Assembly: GCA_963740065.1 (NCBI GenBank)
Contig: CAVUCS010000002.1
Location: 1 to 64,000 of the forward strand
Direction of reading: 5' to 3'
Length of the DNA: 64,000 bases
From: DASVDE01 sp963740065
GTDB lineage: Bacteria > Actinomycetota > Thermoleophilia > Solirubrobacterales > 70-9
The first letter of the stretch is position 1; the number at the start of each line of letters is the position of its first letter. Positions 1-8,624 of this stretch are shown here, piece after piece. The notes under the pieces are model-generated. The model ran no database searches. It saw only the letters and a program-made list of their open reading frames with translations, and was not told where the DNA came from. The position numbers were made by a program, and so were the translations under genes.

Positions 1-602
1 GAGGCCAATTCCCCCGCGCGGCGGTTCCACAGTTTCACCTGCATGAGGATGTCGTCGCCATAGCCCTCGAGGGCGTCGAGGGCTATGAGCGTGAAGCGGT
101 CGTTGGAGACGATCTCCTGGTCGACCGTCTCCAGATCGAGCTCGGCGGTGGCCGCTACGGCGCCGCGGACGAGGGGGCGTCCCCAGACCAGGGTGACGGC
201 GCCCGCCCGCCCGTTCTCGCCGCGCCAGCGGCCGATCACGTCGTCGTTGAGGTCGATGCGCCAGTCCGGGTTGTCCTCGGCGAAGACGTCGGTGAAGTCG
301 GCGGTGGCGCGGAAGTCGCTCTGGTCGCCGGCTTCCGATTGGACGTAGGAGGCGTGGCCGAACAGCTCGACCTCTCCGACCCGCGCCGTGCATGGCACCC
401 AGACGCGGCCACCCCAAGCGCGCTCGGGGAACCAGTCGATCTCTTCGTCCGTGGGCGGCTCGATTTCCTCCGGCAGGTCCTCTATTCGTCCGCAGGCTTC
501 CCGAAACGACTCGCCCAGCCGCTCGGCGAAGCGCCCGTGGGGAATCCCTTCTTGGGTGCTGTCTGCGATGAAGCGAGGAATCGGTCGCGGATTCGGTGGC
601 AT
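1..602 (-). CDS. Hypothetical protein, C-terminus cut by window edge
   Basis: An open frame begins at ATG (602-600, minus strand) behind a GGAGA ribosome-binding site and stays open to base 1, giving 200 codons with no stop. It starts MPPNPRPIPRFIADSTQEG, followed by an acidic stretch (DLPEEIEPPTDEEIDWFPE). After that comes an Asp/Glu-rich body with alternating hydrophobic residues, including WGRPLVRGAVAATAELDLE, which suggests a beta-rich fold. There is no signal peptide, membrane segment or catalytic motif. I do not recognise the family. Codon use (G/C at third positions) is like that of the neighbouring genes, which supports real coding. It is transcribed divergently from the broken gene at 792-1561. 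Confidence 0.65.
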   Translation of the reverse strand, partial: MPPNPRPIPRFIADSTQEGIPHGRFAERLGESFREACGRIEDLPEEIEPPTDEEIDWFPERAWGGRVWVPCTARVGEVELFGHASYVQSEAGDQSDFRATADFTDVFAEDNPDWRIDLNDDVIGRWRGENGRAGAVTLVWGRPLVRGAVAATAELDLETVDQEIVSNDRFTLIALDALEGYGDDILMQVKLWNRRAGELA

Positions 603-791
603 GTCTCTATTCTCCCTTGCATCTCGCTGGGACCGCGTTGCGGTGGGCGCCTGATTAGAACCAGTCGGGCCGCTCCATTCGTGAGGCTCGTGGGTTTGAA
701 TAGTCAAATGGGCAAGCTTGAAAGGGGAGGGAATTGACAGGGAGAACTCGGAGAATGCTCGGTCGAAACGACCGCCGGCTGGGAGGAGCTG

Positions 792-1561
792 TTGCGCTTG
801 TTCGCGGCGCTCGCTGCGCTGGGTTTCGTCAACCCGGCCGTCTCGATCTCAGACATCACCCGCAAGGGCAACCTCCAGGTCAAGGTCACCGGCAAGCTCT
901 CCCCGAAGAAGCTTCCGCGCGACAAGAAGGCCCCGATCAAGGTCTCGGTAGGCGGTGAGATCTCCACAACCGACGGCACCCTGCCCCGCAGCTGAAGAAG
1001 CTGCGGATCGAGCTAAACAAGCAAGGCCACATCGACTACAAGGGCCTGCCGGTCTGCAAGTACTCAAAGATCCAGCCCGGCTCCTCCAACCGCGCCCAGC
1101 GCCAGTGTCGCTCCTCCCTGGTCGGCAAGGGCTCCTTCACCGCCAACATCACCCTCTCCGGCCAAGAGCCCTACCCGACCAAAGGAAAGCTCTTGGTCTT
1201 CAACAGCATGAGAGGCAAAAAGCCTGTCCTCTACGGCCACATCTACTCGGCCAAGCCCTTCGCCACCTCGTTCGTGATCGTCTTCGCGATCCAAAGACTG
1301 CGCAAGGGCACCTACGGCACCGCGCTCGACGCTCCTCTGCCTCCGGCGATGAGAGCCTGGGGGCGCCTCACCGGGCTCGACATGACCCTCAACCGCAAGT
1401 TCCGGGTCAAAGGCAAGCGCCACAGCTACATCAGCTCCGGCTGCCCCGCGCCCAGAGGCTTCACCCTGGCGAGCTTCTCGCTGGCCCGCACCTCGTTCAT
1501 CTTCGAGAACGGGACAAAGCTCCAAGCCGGGCTGCCGAGCACATGCCGAGTGCGCCCGTGA
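792..1561 (+). pseudogene. Secreted beta-rich protein, broken by a frameshift near 984-987
   Basis: Two frames join to give one protein of about 256 residues. The first (from TTG 792) reads LFAALAALGFVNPAVS, a signal-peptide-like segment, then DITRKGNLQVKVTGKLSPKK, and stops at 995. The second begins near 980 as PPQLKKLRIELNKQGH and ends in CRVRP at 1561. Adding one C to the CCCC run at 984-987 restores LPPQLKKL and a continuous frame. From memory, proteins with this pattern (PPxLKKLxIExNxxGxxxxxGLPxC, then KGKLLVFN and FATSFVIVFAI) form a secreted family common in Thermoleophilia. Function is unknown. The signal peptide start is unclear: a second frame opens at TTG 734 or ATG 755, so a further indel near 780-795 is possible. 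Real decay and a homopolymer sequencing error cannot be separated here. Confidence 0.6.
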
Positions 1562-1581
1562 GTTGACGCTATCCTTTCTCA

Positions 1582-2904
1582 ATGACCGAACTAGGGAGTC
1601 CGGTCCTGTGGCCTGCAGGGGATACGCATACGGTCGAATATGCCGAGCTGTCCCCGAACGTGCCTGAGGAGCTTGCACCGCTGGTGCCGAAGTTGCGCCG
1701 TCTCGCGCAGCTTGGCGACGCGATGAACAGCATCCAGGAGGCAGACGGCAGCGCCGCCGACGAGGATGCCGCGCGCGGGATCGCCGCCGCCTCGGCGAGG
1801 TTGCTGAACGAGATCGCCGCCGCGGACGAGGTGACGCCGGAGGTTGCGGAGACGATTCGCCAGCGCGCCGACGCGTTGACCAACGGGACATCACGCGAGG
1901 CGGTCGCGCGTCGCGAGGCCGCCCTCGGCGACCCTCAGCCACTGACCGTGATCTGCGGGCCGATGGGCACCTGGCGGCCGAAGACGCGGACGCCGCTGCA
2001 CAGCGTCATCGCCGCGACCCGCCACGAGAAGGGCGACCGCCTGATTTCGAAGACCGACGCCGGCGCCAAGACGGCGCTTGCGGCCGTCGGCGAGAGACTC
2101 GGTATCGAGGGGCTCGACGTGCAGGGCATGTACCCGATGCAGATCTGCGACCTGATCGCCTGCGGCGGTGAGGCAAACACTTTCCCCAAGCACTTCGCCT
2201 ACTTCCTCCCCGAGGATGAGGACATCAGCGACCCCGACGCGGAGAAGAAGACGATCCTCTTCCGCAACGCCTACGCGCTGCGCTACGAGAAGATCGGCCG
2301 CCGCCTCGGCGAGGCGATGCTGGTCGGGCCGCGGCCGAGCGACGACGTCGACGCGGCCGAGGTGCTGGTGATGTGGCTGCGCGGCCACGACATCGCCCAC
2401 GCCGTCACCTTGCCCGGAGGCGGGAAGGTCAAGCCGGAGGACCTGAAGGAGCCCGAGTCCTACTACGCGCTCGACGAGGCGATCGCCGACACTTTCGGTG
2501 GCCTGATGTCGATGACGCCGGAATGGCTTGAGGCCGCCGATGCGACCCGCGAGGACGTGGCGGCGATCGTGATGGCCGAGATGCTCCAGTACGTGCGGCG
2601 CGGTCCCTGGCTTTGGGGCGACGCCGGCGCCGCCTTCATCGAGCTCAGCTTCCTCGAGCAGGGCGGCTTCGTGACCGTCGACGAGGAAGCAAAGATCCAC
2701 TTCGACGCCGAGCGCGTCCAGGCCGGGCTGGAAGCATTGGCCACGGCGCTCGCTACAGAAGTGATCGCCGCTCCCGACGCCGCCAGCGTCGAGGCCTTCC
2801 TCGAGCGGCACTCCTGGGAGCGCGATAGCGGCGCCCGTCGCGTTCTCGACGCTTTGCGCGCCGGCGCTGCCGGCAACGTGCCGACGGCGCTTGCCTACGC
2901 CTGA
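1582..2904 (+). CDS. Hypothetical protein with HDxxH and DEAxAD motifs (possible metallopeptidase-like fold)
   Basis: A 440-residue soluble protein with ATG at 1582, 20 bases after the preceding gene. No signal peptide or membrane segment is seen. Residues 30-130 are helical and alanine-rich. The C-terminal half carries GHDIAHAV (H269, D270, H273) and, 26 residues further on, DEAIADTFG (D298, E299, D303). Paired HExxH and a downstream glutamate in a ExxxD context are the zinc ligands of gluzincin peptidases, and DPP-III-like proteins have a related layout. Here the catalytic Glu of HExxH is Asp, so metal binding is possible but normal protease chemistry is doubtful. This is inference from motifs only. 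Its last 10 bases overlap the antisense end of the ATP-grasp gene. Confidence 0.75.
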   Translation: MTELGSPVLWPAGDTHTVEYAELSPNVPEELAPLVPKLRRLAQLGDAMNSIQEADGSAADEDAARGIAAASARLLNEIAAADEVTPEVAETIRQRADALTNGTSREAVARREAALGDPQPLTVICGPMGTWRPKTRTPLHSVIAATRHEKGDRLISKTDAGAKTALAAVGERLGIEGLDVQGMYPMQICDLIACGGEANTFPKHFAYFLPEDEDISDPDAEKKTILFRNAYALRYEKIGRRLGEAMLVGPRPSDDVDAAEVLVMWLRGHDIAHAVTLPGGGKVKPEDLKEPESYYALDEAIADTFGGLMSMTPEWLEAADATREDVAAIVMAEMLQYVRRGPWLWGDAGAAFIELSFLEQGGFVTVDEEAKIHFDAERVQAGLEALATALATEVIAAPDAASVEAFLERHSWERDSGARRVLDALRAGAAGNVPTALAYA

Positions 2905-4172
2905 GGCGTAACCAGCTCCTCCAGCTCGAAGAGGCCGTCGGCCTCCAACTCACGCAGCCGCTCGTAGTCGGCGCGCAGCCGCTCGCGCGTCGGGGTCGAC
3001 CAGGTAGATCATTCCCGGGCAGGAGAAGAGGTCGACCGTGCGCTCCAGCATCTCTCCGGGCTGGGAGACGGCGATCGAACCGGCGAAGCTGGGCAGCGCC
3101 TCGACGGCCGCCATGCCCTCGGCGGAGACGATCTTCCCCTCATGTTGGGAGATCAGCATCACGCAGCGAGAGGCGGCAGCCAGCTCGTAGGGCGCCGCGG
3201 CGCGGCGCGCGACCGAGGCTGGGTCGAGGTAGGCCTCGGCGACGACCGTCGGGTGGCTGGGGGTGCAGCGGTCGATCACGTCGTCGCGGACCGAGCCGTG
3301 CATGCGGGCGCCGGACTCGACGAGAACCGGACCGCTGCTCGTCAGCATCACCTCGGTATGGGCGGGGCCGAAGCGGATGCCCAGAGCGTCGAGCACCTGC
3401 TCCACATATGGGGCGACCTGGTCCTGTTGCTCGCCGCTCCGGGGCAGCAGCTCCTCGAAGTCGTAGACCAGGTTGCCCTCGATGCGGCGCTTGGTGTCGC
3501 GCCAGATCTCGGAGATGTGGTGGGTCCCGTCCCAGCTGATCGAGTTGCAGAAGAGCTGGGTGCCCTTGAGGAATTCCTGCACCAGCAGCTCCGTGTTGGC
3601 GCCGAGCAGGGCATTGGGGCGGCCGAGCATCGCCGCGAAGGCGGCCTCGACCGCGGCCGGGTCCTCGCAGAGGACGACGCCGTCGGTTCCGGCGCTGTCG
3701 AGTGGCTTGACGACGACCGGCCACTCGTCGCGGTCCGATGCCCAGGCCGCCGCTTCGGCGGGGTCGGAGGTCTTCAGCTCTTCCACCGCGCGCAGTCCCG
3801 CGGCGCGGAGGGCCGCTCGCCATCGCGTGCTTGTCGCGCCGCGCCGCGCTCAACTCGGTCCCGTTGGAGGGCAACCCCAGCTTTTCGCTGAGGGCATCGG
3901 AGAGCGGCACGCCGGGCTCGGAGCCGACGACGACGAAGGCGGGGTCGTGGGCGGCAACCCGCGCCGCGGTCGCCTCGAGGTCCCCCTCGTGGACGATGTT
4001 GTCGGCGAAGTGCTCGGGGCGAAAGGAGCGCAGGTAGAAGTCGGGCGGGTCGGGCCTGCTCTGCACATGGACGACCGCGCATTCCGGCCGCGGCAAAGCG
4101 AGGCGCCAGTCTCGCCCCGGTCGAGTAGGCATCCACGACAACAGCCGTTCCGCTGCGACTTATCTCTGACAT
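2895..4172 (-). pseudogene. ATP-grasp ligase-type enzyme, interrupted by three frameshifts
   Basis: Four frame segments join into one ATP-grasp protein of about 425 residues. The N-terminus is AVVVDAYSTGARLAPRFAAAG. Next comes VVHVQSRPDPPDFYLRSFRP with GSEPGVPLSDALSEKLGLPSN. The ATP-binding core follows: WPVVVKPLDSAGTDGV (Lys and flexible loop), LVQEFLKGTQLF, and GPAHTEVMLT with VLVESGARMHG (metal-binding acid region). The C-terminus, RLRADYERLRELEADGLFEL, ends at 2897. Breaks lie near 4090, 3790-3810 and 2988-2996; each needs one base skipped, and the three together restore the original frame. ATP-grasp enzymes join a carboxylate to an amine or thiol; the substrate here is unknown. The only in-frame start seen is ATG 4172, which lies inside a palindromic repeat, so the original N-terminus may have been replaced. 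Confidence 0.7.
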
Positions 4173-4195
4173 ACCGGCATAACTCGCAGCGGAGT
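4147..4195. repeat. Family 1 palindromic element, copy a (at the ATP-grasp gene start)
   Basis: The left arm GTTCCGCTGCGACTTAT (4147-4163) and right arm ATAACTCGCAGCGGA (4179-4193) flank a short loop. Read on the minus strand, the element encodes SAASYAGMSEISRSGT in the frame of the ATP-grasp gene, and that gene's ATG lies in the loop. The same peptide pattern comes from the copies in galT and in the gene at 31227. Confidence 0.85.
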
Positions 4196-4209
4196 GGTCA
4201 GTGCGGGCT

Positions 4210-4932
4210 TCATGCGGTGGCGATGAGGACTTGGCGGTCTTCGGGGCGCTTGGGGGCGCCGGTTAGGTCGCCGTAGCGCTTGATGTCGCGGAAACCGGCT
4301 TCTAGGACCATCCTCTCCAGGTCCTCCGCCTCGTACATGCGGATCCGCGAGTCGACGACGTCGTCGCCCAGCTCGTATCTGACGTGGAGCATCCCGGTCG
4401 AGAAGTTGACGTCGAGGGTCTCGATCACGCCGTTGGTCTCGCGGACGACGACGCCTTCGTCGGTTTTGAGCCGAAAGCGGGAGCGCTCCAAGTCGGAGAG
4501 CTGCATCAGCAGGCGCCCGCCCGGCTTCAGCGCGCGGTGGAAGGCGCGCAGCATCGCTTCGTCCTCCTCCACGGTGGCGCCGTAGCCGTAGCTCGAGTAC
4601 ATGCTGAGCAGGGCGTCGAACGGTCCGACGCCCTCCGGCAGCGGCTCGGTCAGGTCGGCGACCAGATAGGTGGGGCCGGGGCAGCGTCGCTCGGCCTCGG
4701 CGATCGCCGCCGGGGAGATGTCGACGCCGACCGTCGCGCATCCCTGATCGGCCATCGCCGCGGCGAAGCGGCCGAACCCGCAACCGGCATCGAGCACGAG
4801 AGCGCCCGGCGCCAGGCCGAGCAGCTCGATTGCGGCCGCCGCGTCCTCCGCGGTCGTGTCGTACTCGCCGAGAGCGGCGGCGACCCGCATGAAGGCGGGG
4901 CCGTAGTTGTCGGTCTCGTTCAGGTGGCTCAT
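4210..4932 (-). CDS. Class I SAM-dependent methyltransferase
   Basis: About 240 residues starting MSHLNETDNYGPAFMRVAAALG (ATG 4932; an in-frame start also exists at 4968 but adds an unusual leader). Motif I, VLDAGCGFGRFA, is followed by an acidic end to strand 2 (TVGVDIS). Post-motif regions FDALLSMYSSYGY and HRALKPGGRLLMQL are the Rossmann features of class I methyltransferases. The C-terminal half (RLKTDEGVVVRETNGVIETLD, then MYEAEDLERMVLEAGF) resembles small-molecule methyltransferases. The substrate cannot be told. The gene ends 15 bases before palindrome copy a and follows argS on the same strand after a 54-base gap, so the two may be co-transcribed. Confidence 0.9.
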   Translation of the reverse strand: MSHLNETDNYGPAFMRVAAALGEYDTTAEDAAAAIELLGLAPGALVLDAGCGFGRFAAAMADQGCATVGVDISPAAIAEAERRCPGPTYLVADLTEPLPEGVGPFDALLSMYSSYGYGATVEEDEAMLRAFHRALKPGGRLLMQLSDLERSRFRLKTDEGVVVRETNGVIETLDVNFSTGMLHVRYELGDDVVDSRIRMYEAEDLERMVLEAGFRDIKRYGDLTGAPKRPEDRQVLIATA

Positions 4933-4986
4933 GCCGGTTACAAGCCTAGCCAGGCGCGAACCCGACATTCACCCACCCTGGTGTGG

Positions 4987-6690
4987 TCAATCTCGGGTTC
5001 GCAGCAGGCCGATTGCGCTCATGCCGGCGGCGAGGGTGGCGCGGATCGTCCGCGCGACGCGCGGATCGGGCGGGGCGGCGAGGTACCAGGCGCTGAGATG
5101 GCCGAGGAAGCGGACGAACTTGACGAAGTCGAGCGCCTCTACCGCGGGGGCAAGCATGCGGCGATGGAGCTGGGACTGGAGGACGGCGAAGCGGTAGGCG
5201 GCGTCGTTCGCGGGGTTGCCCTCGGCATCGGGATTGCCGCCGTCTCCCTCGCCGCCGTCGTTGCTCGGATCCCACGCCTTTGACCAAGCCAGCGCGATCC
5301 GCCAGCCGATATTGGCGTCGGGGTTGAGCAGGACGTCGACGGGCGCCCAGGCGAGGCGTTTGACCAGCGGCCGGTCGAGGCAGAAGCCGAAGAGCGCGAT
5401 CGTGACCAAGTCATCGGGGGTGCAGCGGCGCTCCTCGCCGTCTCTCGCCGCTGCCGTCACCTGCGGATGCGCCCCCAGCTCGTCAACGAGATCGTCGACG
5501 AGCAGCGCCTCTCCCTTGCCGGAGCTGAGCTCGCCGCTCTCGCCGGTGACCATCCCGTGCATCAGATGTTTGCTGGGCAGCACGGTCATCTCCGGCTCCA
5601 GCTTGCGCAACAGGTGCTCGACGTGGACGACGTTGGCGCGCCACTCGTCGCCGGAGAGGTGGACCAGCTCCGAGCCTCTCTCGTTGACCATCATCCCGTG
5701 CCAGGTGGCGACGACGCGCAGGTGGTGGGTGGGAAAGCCGTCGGTGCGGCTGAGCGGCAGGTGCGGGTAGCTCTCGTCGCCGGTCTCGTAGAGGAGGGCG
5801 CCGCTGTCCTCGCGCAGGATCACGCCGCGCTCGAGCGCCAGCTCGACCAGCGGGCCGATTTGGGGGATGCCGTCGGAGTCGTAGATCAAGCGGTCGAAGT
5901 GGACGCCGAGGCGGGCCAGGGTCTCGTTTTGCCCGTCAACCGCCCACTCGCGGATTCGCAGCCAGAGGTCGCGCGCCTCGGGCTCACCGCCCTGGGCGCC
6001 GGAAATCAGCTCCTGGGCGAGGTCGTCGCGCTCGTCGAGGTCGTGGGCAACCGCGGCGTCCTCGGGGGCGATGTCCTCCGGCGTTCCCTCTTCGGCTACG
6101 TAGCGGGCATAGAGCCGGCCGACGAAACGGTCGCTCTTCTCGCCCTCCCCGTGGGGAGTCCCGTTGTCGGCGTAGCGGACGTAGCCGGCCATTGCTTCGC
6201 CCATTGAGCGGCCGGCGTCGCCGATGTGGCTCTGGCTTATGACCTTGGCGCCCGCTGCCGCCAAGGCGCTGGATACGGAGTGTCCGAGGGCGATGTTGCG
6301 CAGATGCCCCGCGTGCAGGGCCTTGGTCGCGTTGGGGTCGCAGAAGTCGACGATGACGCGGCGGTCGGGGCTGAGGTCGGCGGTGGCGAGCCCGGCGGGC
6401 TGTCCCCCCTGGAGCGCGGCGCCGGTGGCGGCGATCCGCTCCTCCGAGAAACGGACGAGGAGGCGGCGCTCGGCCCGCTCGACCTCGCCGATCGCGGCGG
6501 AAGCGGCGAGCGCCTCGGCGCCCGCGTCGGCGGATTCGTCTTTGAGGATCACTATCTCCGCGTCAACCGGGCTGTCCGGCTTCAGCGCAGGGACGACGCG
6601 GAAGCCGTCGGGATCGACCGCGCGCAGCGCCATGTCGACGGCGTCGAAGAGGTTCGCCTCGTCCAGTGAGGTCTGGGTGCTCTGGGACAT
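4987..6690 (-). CDS. argS: Arginyl-tRNA synthetase
   Basis: A 567-residue class I aminoacyl-tRNA synthetase that charges tRNA-Arg in the cytoplasm. The HxGH signature is HAGH at residues 126-129 (in DPNATKALHAGHLRNIALGH). A KMSKS-like loop, LSSGKGEALL, lies near residue 388. The alpha-helical anticodon-binding region (AYRFAVLQSQLHRRM, then FLGHLSAWYLAAPPDPRVAR) is at the C-terminus, typical of ArgRS. Length fits the family. The N-terminal domain and the HAGH surroundings are rather divergent from the common bacterial form, so this could be a second ArgRS. The tRNA-Arg(UCU) gene lies 32 bases upstream on the same strand, which supports the assignment. Confidence 0.88.
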   Translation of the reverse strand: MSQSTQTSLDEANLFDAVDMALRAVDPDGFRVVPALKPDSPVDAEIVILKDESADAGAEALAASAAIGEVERAERRLLVRFSEERIAATGAALQGGQPAGLATADLSPDRRVIVDFCDPNATKALHAGHLRNIALGHSVSSALAAAGAKVISQSHIGDAGRSMGEAMAGYVRYADNGTPHGEGEKSDRFVGRLYARYVAEEGTPEDIAPEDAAVAHDLDERDDLAQELISGAQGGEPEARDLWLRIREWAVDGQNETLARLGVHFDRLIYDSDGIPQIGPLVELALERGVILREDSGALLYETGDESYPHLPLSRTDGFPTHHLRVVATWHGMMVNERGSELVHLSGDEWRANVVHVEHLLRKLEPEMTVLPSKHLMHGMVTGESGELSSGKGEALLVDDLVDELGAHPQVTAAARDGEERRCTPDDLVTIALFGFCLDRPLVKRLAWAPVDVLLNPDANIGWRIALAWSKAWDPSNDGGEGDGGNPDAEGNPANDAAYRFAVLQSQLHRRMLAPAVEALDFVKFVRFLGHLSAWYLAAPPDPRVARTIRATLAAGMSAIGLLRTRD

Positions 6691-6722
6691 GCGGGGTTTC
6701 TACTCGTTGAGAGGCGAAGAAG

Positions 6723-6795
6723 CGCGCCAGACGGGGCTCGAACCCGCAGCCGCCGGCTTAGAAGGCCGGTGCTCTACCAATTGAGCTACTGGCGC
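6723..6795 (-). tRNA. tRNA-Arg (anticodon TCT)
   Basis: The minus strand folds into a full cloverleaf of 73 bases. The acceptor stem is GCGCCAG/CTGGCGC and the D arm is GCTC-AATTGGTA-GAGC. The anticodon stem CCGGC/GCCGG has loop CTTCTAA (anticodon TCT), and the variable loop is 5 bases. The T arm has loop TTCGAGC, and the discriminator base is G. CCA is not encoded. It is the only RNA gene recognised in the window and precedes argS on the same strand. Confidence 0.96.
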
Positions 6796-6831
6796 GTGCC
6801 TCCCAAAAGGGAACGGTGAAGGGTATAGCGG

Positions 6832-7845
6832 CTAGGAGAGCGCCTCGCGGAGGTCGGCCGCGGCACGCTCGGGCGGGTAGGTGACGATGTCGACTCCGGT
6901 CGCGAACTCGAAGGCCGCCTTGACGCTGAGACGGGGGGCGATGTCGACGTGCCAGCGGAAGTGCTCGGCGCCATGGGGCGCGGTGCGGACCCAGAGGTTT
7001 AGCTCCGGGGAGCCGTCAAAACGGGCGGCAAGGGCCCGCAGCGCGGTCTGGATCATCGCGGCGCCCGCGCCGTCGTCCTCGAAGCGGGCGGCTTCGCGAC
7101 GGGGGACGATGCGCAGCTCAAAGGGAGAGCGCGAGGCCCAGGGGCAGATCAGCGCCGCGTCTTCGTCGATTGCGACCAGTCGCTCTCTGCGTCGCACCTC
7201 TTCGACCAGGACGTCGCCAAGCAGGTCGTTGCCGCCGCTGCTCTCACGGTAGGCGCCCGCCCGCTCTCGCTCGCGAGCGACCGTCGCCGGGACAAAGGGC
7301 AGCGCGTAGAGCTGGGCGTGGGTGTGGGGGAGCGAGGCTCCCGCCCCCGCGCCCTCGTTGACGATCAGTTGCACGCAGGCCGCCTCTGAGTGGGCGCGGA
7401 TGCGCTCGCGCCAAGTGGCAACCGCGGCGGCGAACCGCTCATCGCTCAGCTCGGCCATGGCGGTGACGTGCTCCGGCGCGTTGACGATCACCTCGTGGGC
7501 GCCGTCGGCGGGACGGGAGACGAACAGCTCGGGAGGGACGCGGTCGTCCTCTTCGGCGGGCGCCAGCGCCGGATACAGGTTCGGCACAACCCGAGTCGTC
7601 CACCCCGGCGTGTCGGCCGCGCCGCCCCCGGGTCGCGTCGCGTAGACCTCGGGCGGCGTCTTCCCCTCCTGCCCCTCACAGAAGGGGCAGTTGTCCGCCG
7701 CTCCTCCCGCTCCGCTGCGACTTATCTCTGACCTACCGTCATGACTCGCAGCGGAGCGGAGGTCGTTGGGGCGCTTGGCTCGCCCCGGAGCCAGGATCGT
7801 CCGCAGCCCCGTCAGCTGGTCGATGCGTATCTCTGGGGCGCTCAA
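6832..7845 (-). CDS. galT: Galactose-1-phosphate uridylyltransferase with an in-frame palindrome insertion
   Basis: 337 residues of the GalT/HIT superfamily. The enzyme transfers UMP between UDP-glucose and galactose-1-phosphate in the Leloir pathway. The nucleotidylated-histidine motif is PHTHAQ (H174, H176, Q178). A zinc-type CPFC pair lies at residues 53-56. Typical blocks follow: TPGWTTRVVPNLYPAL, HEVIVNAPEH and HFRWHVDIAPR. Residues about 28-48 (SAASHDGRSEISRSGAG) are encoded by a family 1 palindrome placed between the N-terminal strand (GLRTILAPGRAKRP) and the CPFC loop; most GalT proteins have no such stretch as far as I recall. The ATG overlaps the slipin stop by 4 bases, indicating translational coupling. 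Confidence 0.92.
   Translation of the reverse strand: MSAPEIRIDQLTGLRTILAPGRAKRPNDLRSAASHDGRSEISRSGAGGAADNCPFCEGQEGKTPPEVYATRPGGGAADTPGWTTRVVPNLYPALAPAEEDDRVPPELFVSRPADGAHEVIVNAPEHVTAMAELSDERFAAAVATWRERIRAHSEAACVQLIVNEGAGAGASLPHTHAQLYALPFVPATVARERERAGAYRESSGGNDLLGDVLVEEVRRRERLVAIDEDAALICPWASRSPFELRIVPRREAARFEDDGAGAAMIQTALRALAARFDGSPELNLWVRTAPHGAEHFRWHVDIAPRLSVKAAFEFATGVDIVTYPPERAAADLREALS
7704..7762. repeat. Family 1 palindromic element, copy b (inside galT)
   Basis: Arms CGCTCCGCTGCGA (7708-7720) and TCGCAGCGGAGCG (7746-7758) pair perfectly. The loop region contains TTATCTCTGACCTACCGTCA. The copy-specific outer pair (CGC/GCG, not GTT/AAC) is complementary even though it differs from other copies. 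The galT reading frame runs through the whole element. Confidence 0.88.
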
Positions 7846-8624
7846 CTGGCGGGAGGCTGCGGCGGCTTCCCGCCGACGCCTCTAAGGAACGGCTCGATCA
7901 CGTCCATCGGCAGCGGGAAGACGATCGTCGTGTTCTGGTTGCTGCCGATCTCCAGCAGCGTTTGCAGGTAGCGCAGCTGCAGGGAGGCGGGGTTGGTGCT
8001 GATGATGTCGGCCGCGTCGGTGAGCTTTTGCGCCGCCTGGTACTCGCCCTCGGAGTTGATGATCTTGGCGCGGCGCTCGCGCTCTGCTTCGGCCTGGCGC
8101 GCCATCGCCCGCTGCATCTGCTCGGGAATCTCGACGTCCTTGATCTCGACCGCAGTCACCTTCACGCCCCAGGGCTCGGTCGACTCGTCGATGATCTTTT
8201 GCAGCTCTTCGTTGAGCCGCTCGCGCTCGGCCAGCAACTGGTCCAGCTCAGCCTTGCCAAGGACAGAGCGCAGCGCCGTCTGCGCGATCTGCGACGTCGC
8301 GAGGAGGTAGTTCTCCACTTCGACGATCGCCCGGTTGGAGTCGACCACGCGGAAGTAGGCAACCGCGTTGACGCTGGAGGGGACGTTGTCGCGGGTGATC
8401 ACCTCCTGTGGCGGGATGTTGAGCGTCACCGTTCGCAGGTCGACCTTGACCATGCGGTCGACCAGCGGGATCAACAGGATCAGACCCGGCCCCTTGGTCG
8501 CGATCAGTCGCCCAAGCCGGAAGATCACGCCGCGCTCGTACTCGCGCAGCACCCGCACCGACGAGCCGATTGCGATCGCGCCGAAGAACAACAGGATTAC
8601 CAGCACTCCGAGCACGATGTCCAT
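7842..8624 (-). CDS. Slipin / stomatin-like SPFH (Band 7) membrane protein
   Basis: About 260 residues. One N-terminal membrane helix (residues 2-22, IVLGVLVILLFFGAIAIG) is followed by an SPFH domain: VLREYERGVIFRLGRL, GPGLILLIPLVDRM, VDLRTVTLNIPPQEVITRDN and YFRVVDSNRAIVEVENY. Next is a charged coiled coil (ARQAEAERERRAKIINSEGE), then the conserved LRYLQTLLEIG and TTIVFPLP. Slipins form oligomeric rings on membranes and are nearly always paired with NfeD; here the NfeD gene is immediately upstream with an ATGA overlap (8622-8626). ATG 8624 is chosen over TTG 8627 because of that coupling. The protein is thought to organise membrane microdomains. Confidence 0.95.
   Translation of the reverse strand: MDIVLGVLVILLFFGAIAIGSSVRVLREYERGVIFRLGRLIATKGPGLILLIPLVDRMVKVDLRTVTLNIPPQEVITRDNVPSSVNAVAYFRVVDSNRAIVEVENYLLATSQIAQTALRSVLGKAELDQLLAERERLNEELQKIIDESTEPWGVKVTAVEIKDVEIPEQMQRAMARQAEAERERRAKIINSEGEYQAAQKLTDAADIISTNPASLQLRYLQTLLEIGSNQNTTIVFPLPMDVIEPFLRGVGGKPPQPPAS

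Noticed and set aside
3142..3891. Long plus-strand open frame antisense to the ATP-grasp gene
   Set aside because: It is a reading shadow of GC-rich minus-strand coding DNA, with no family signature. Many similar antisense frames over argS, hemD, ileS and fumC were rejected for the same reason.
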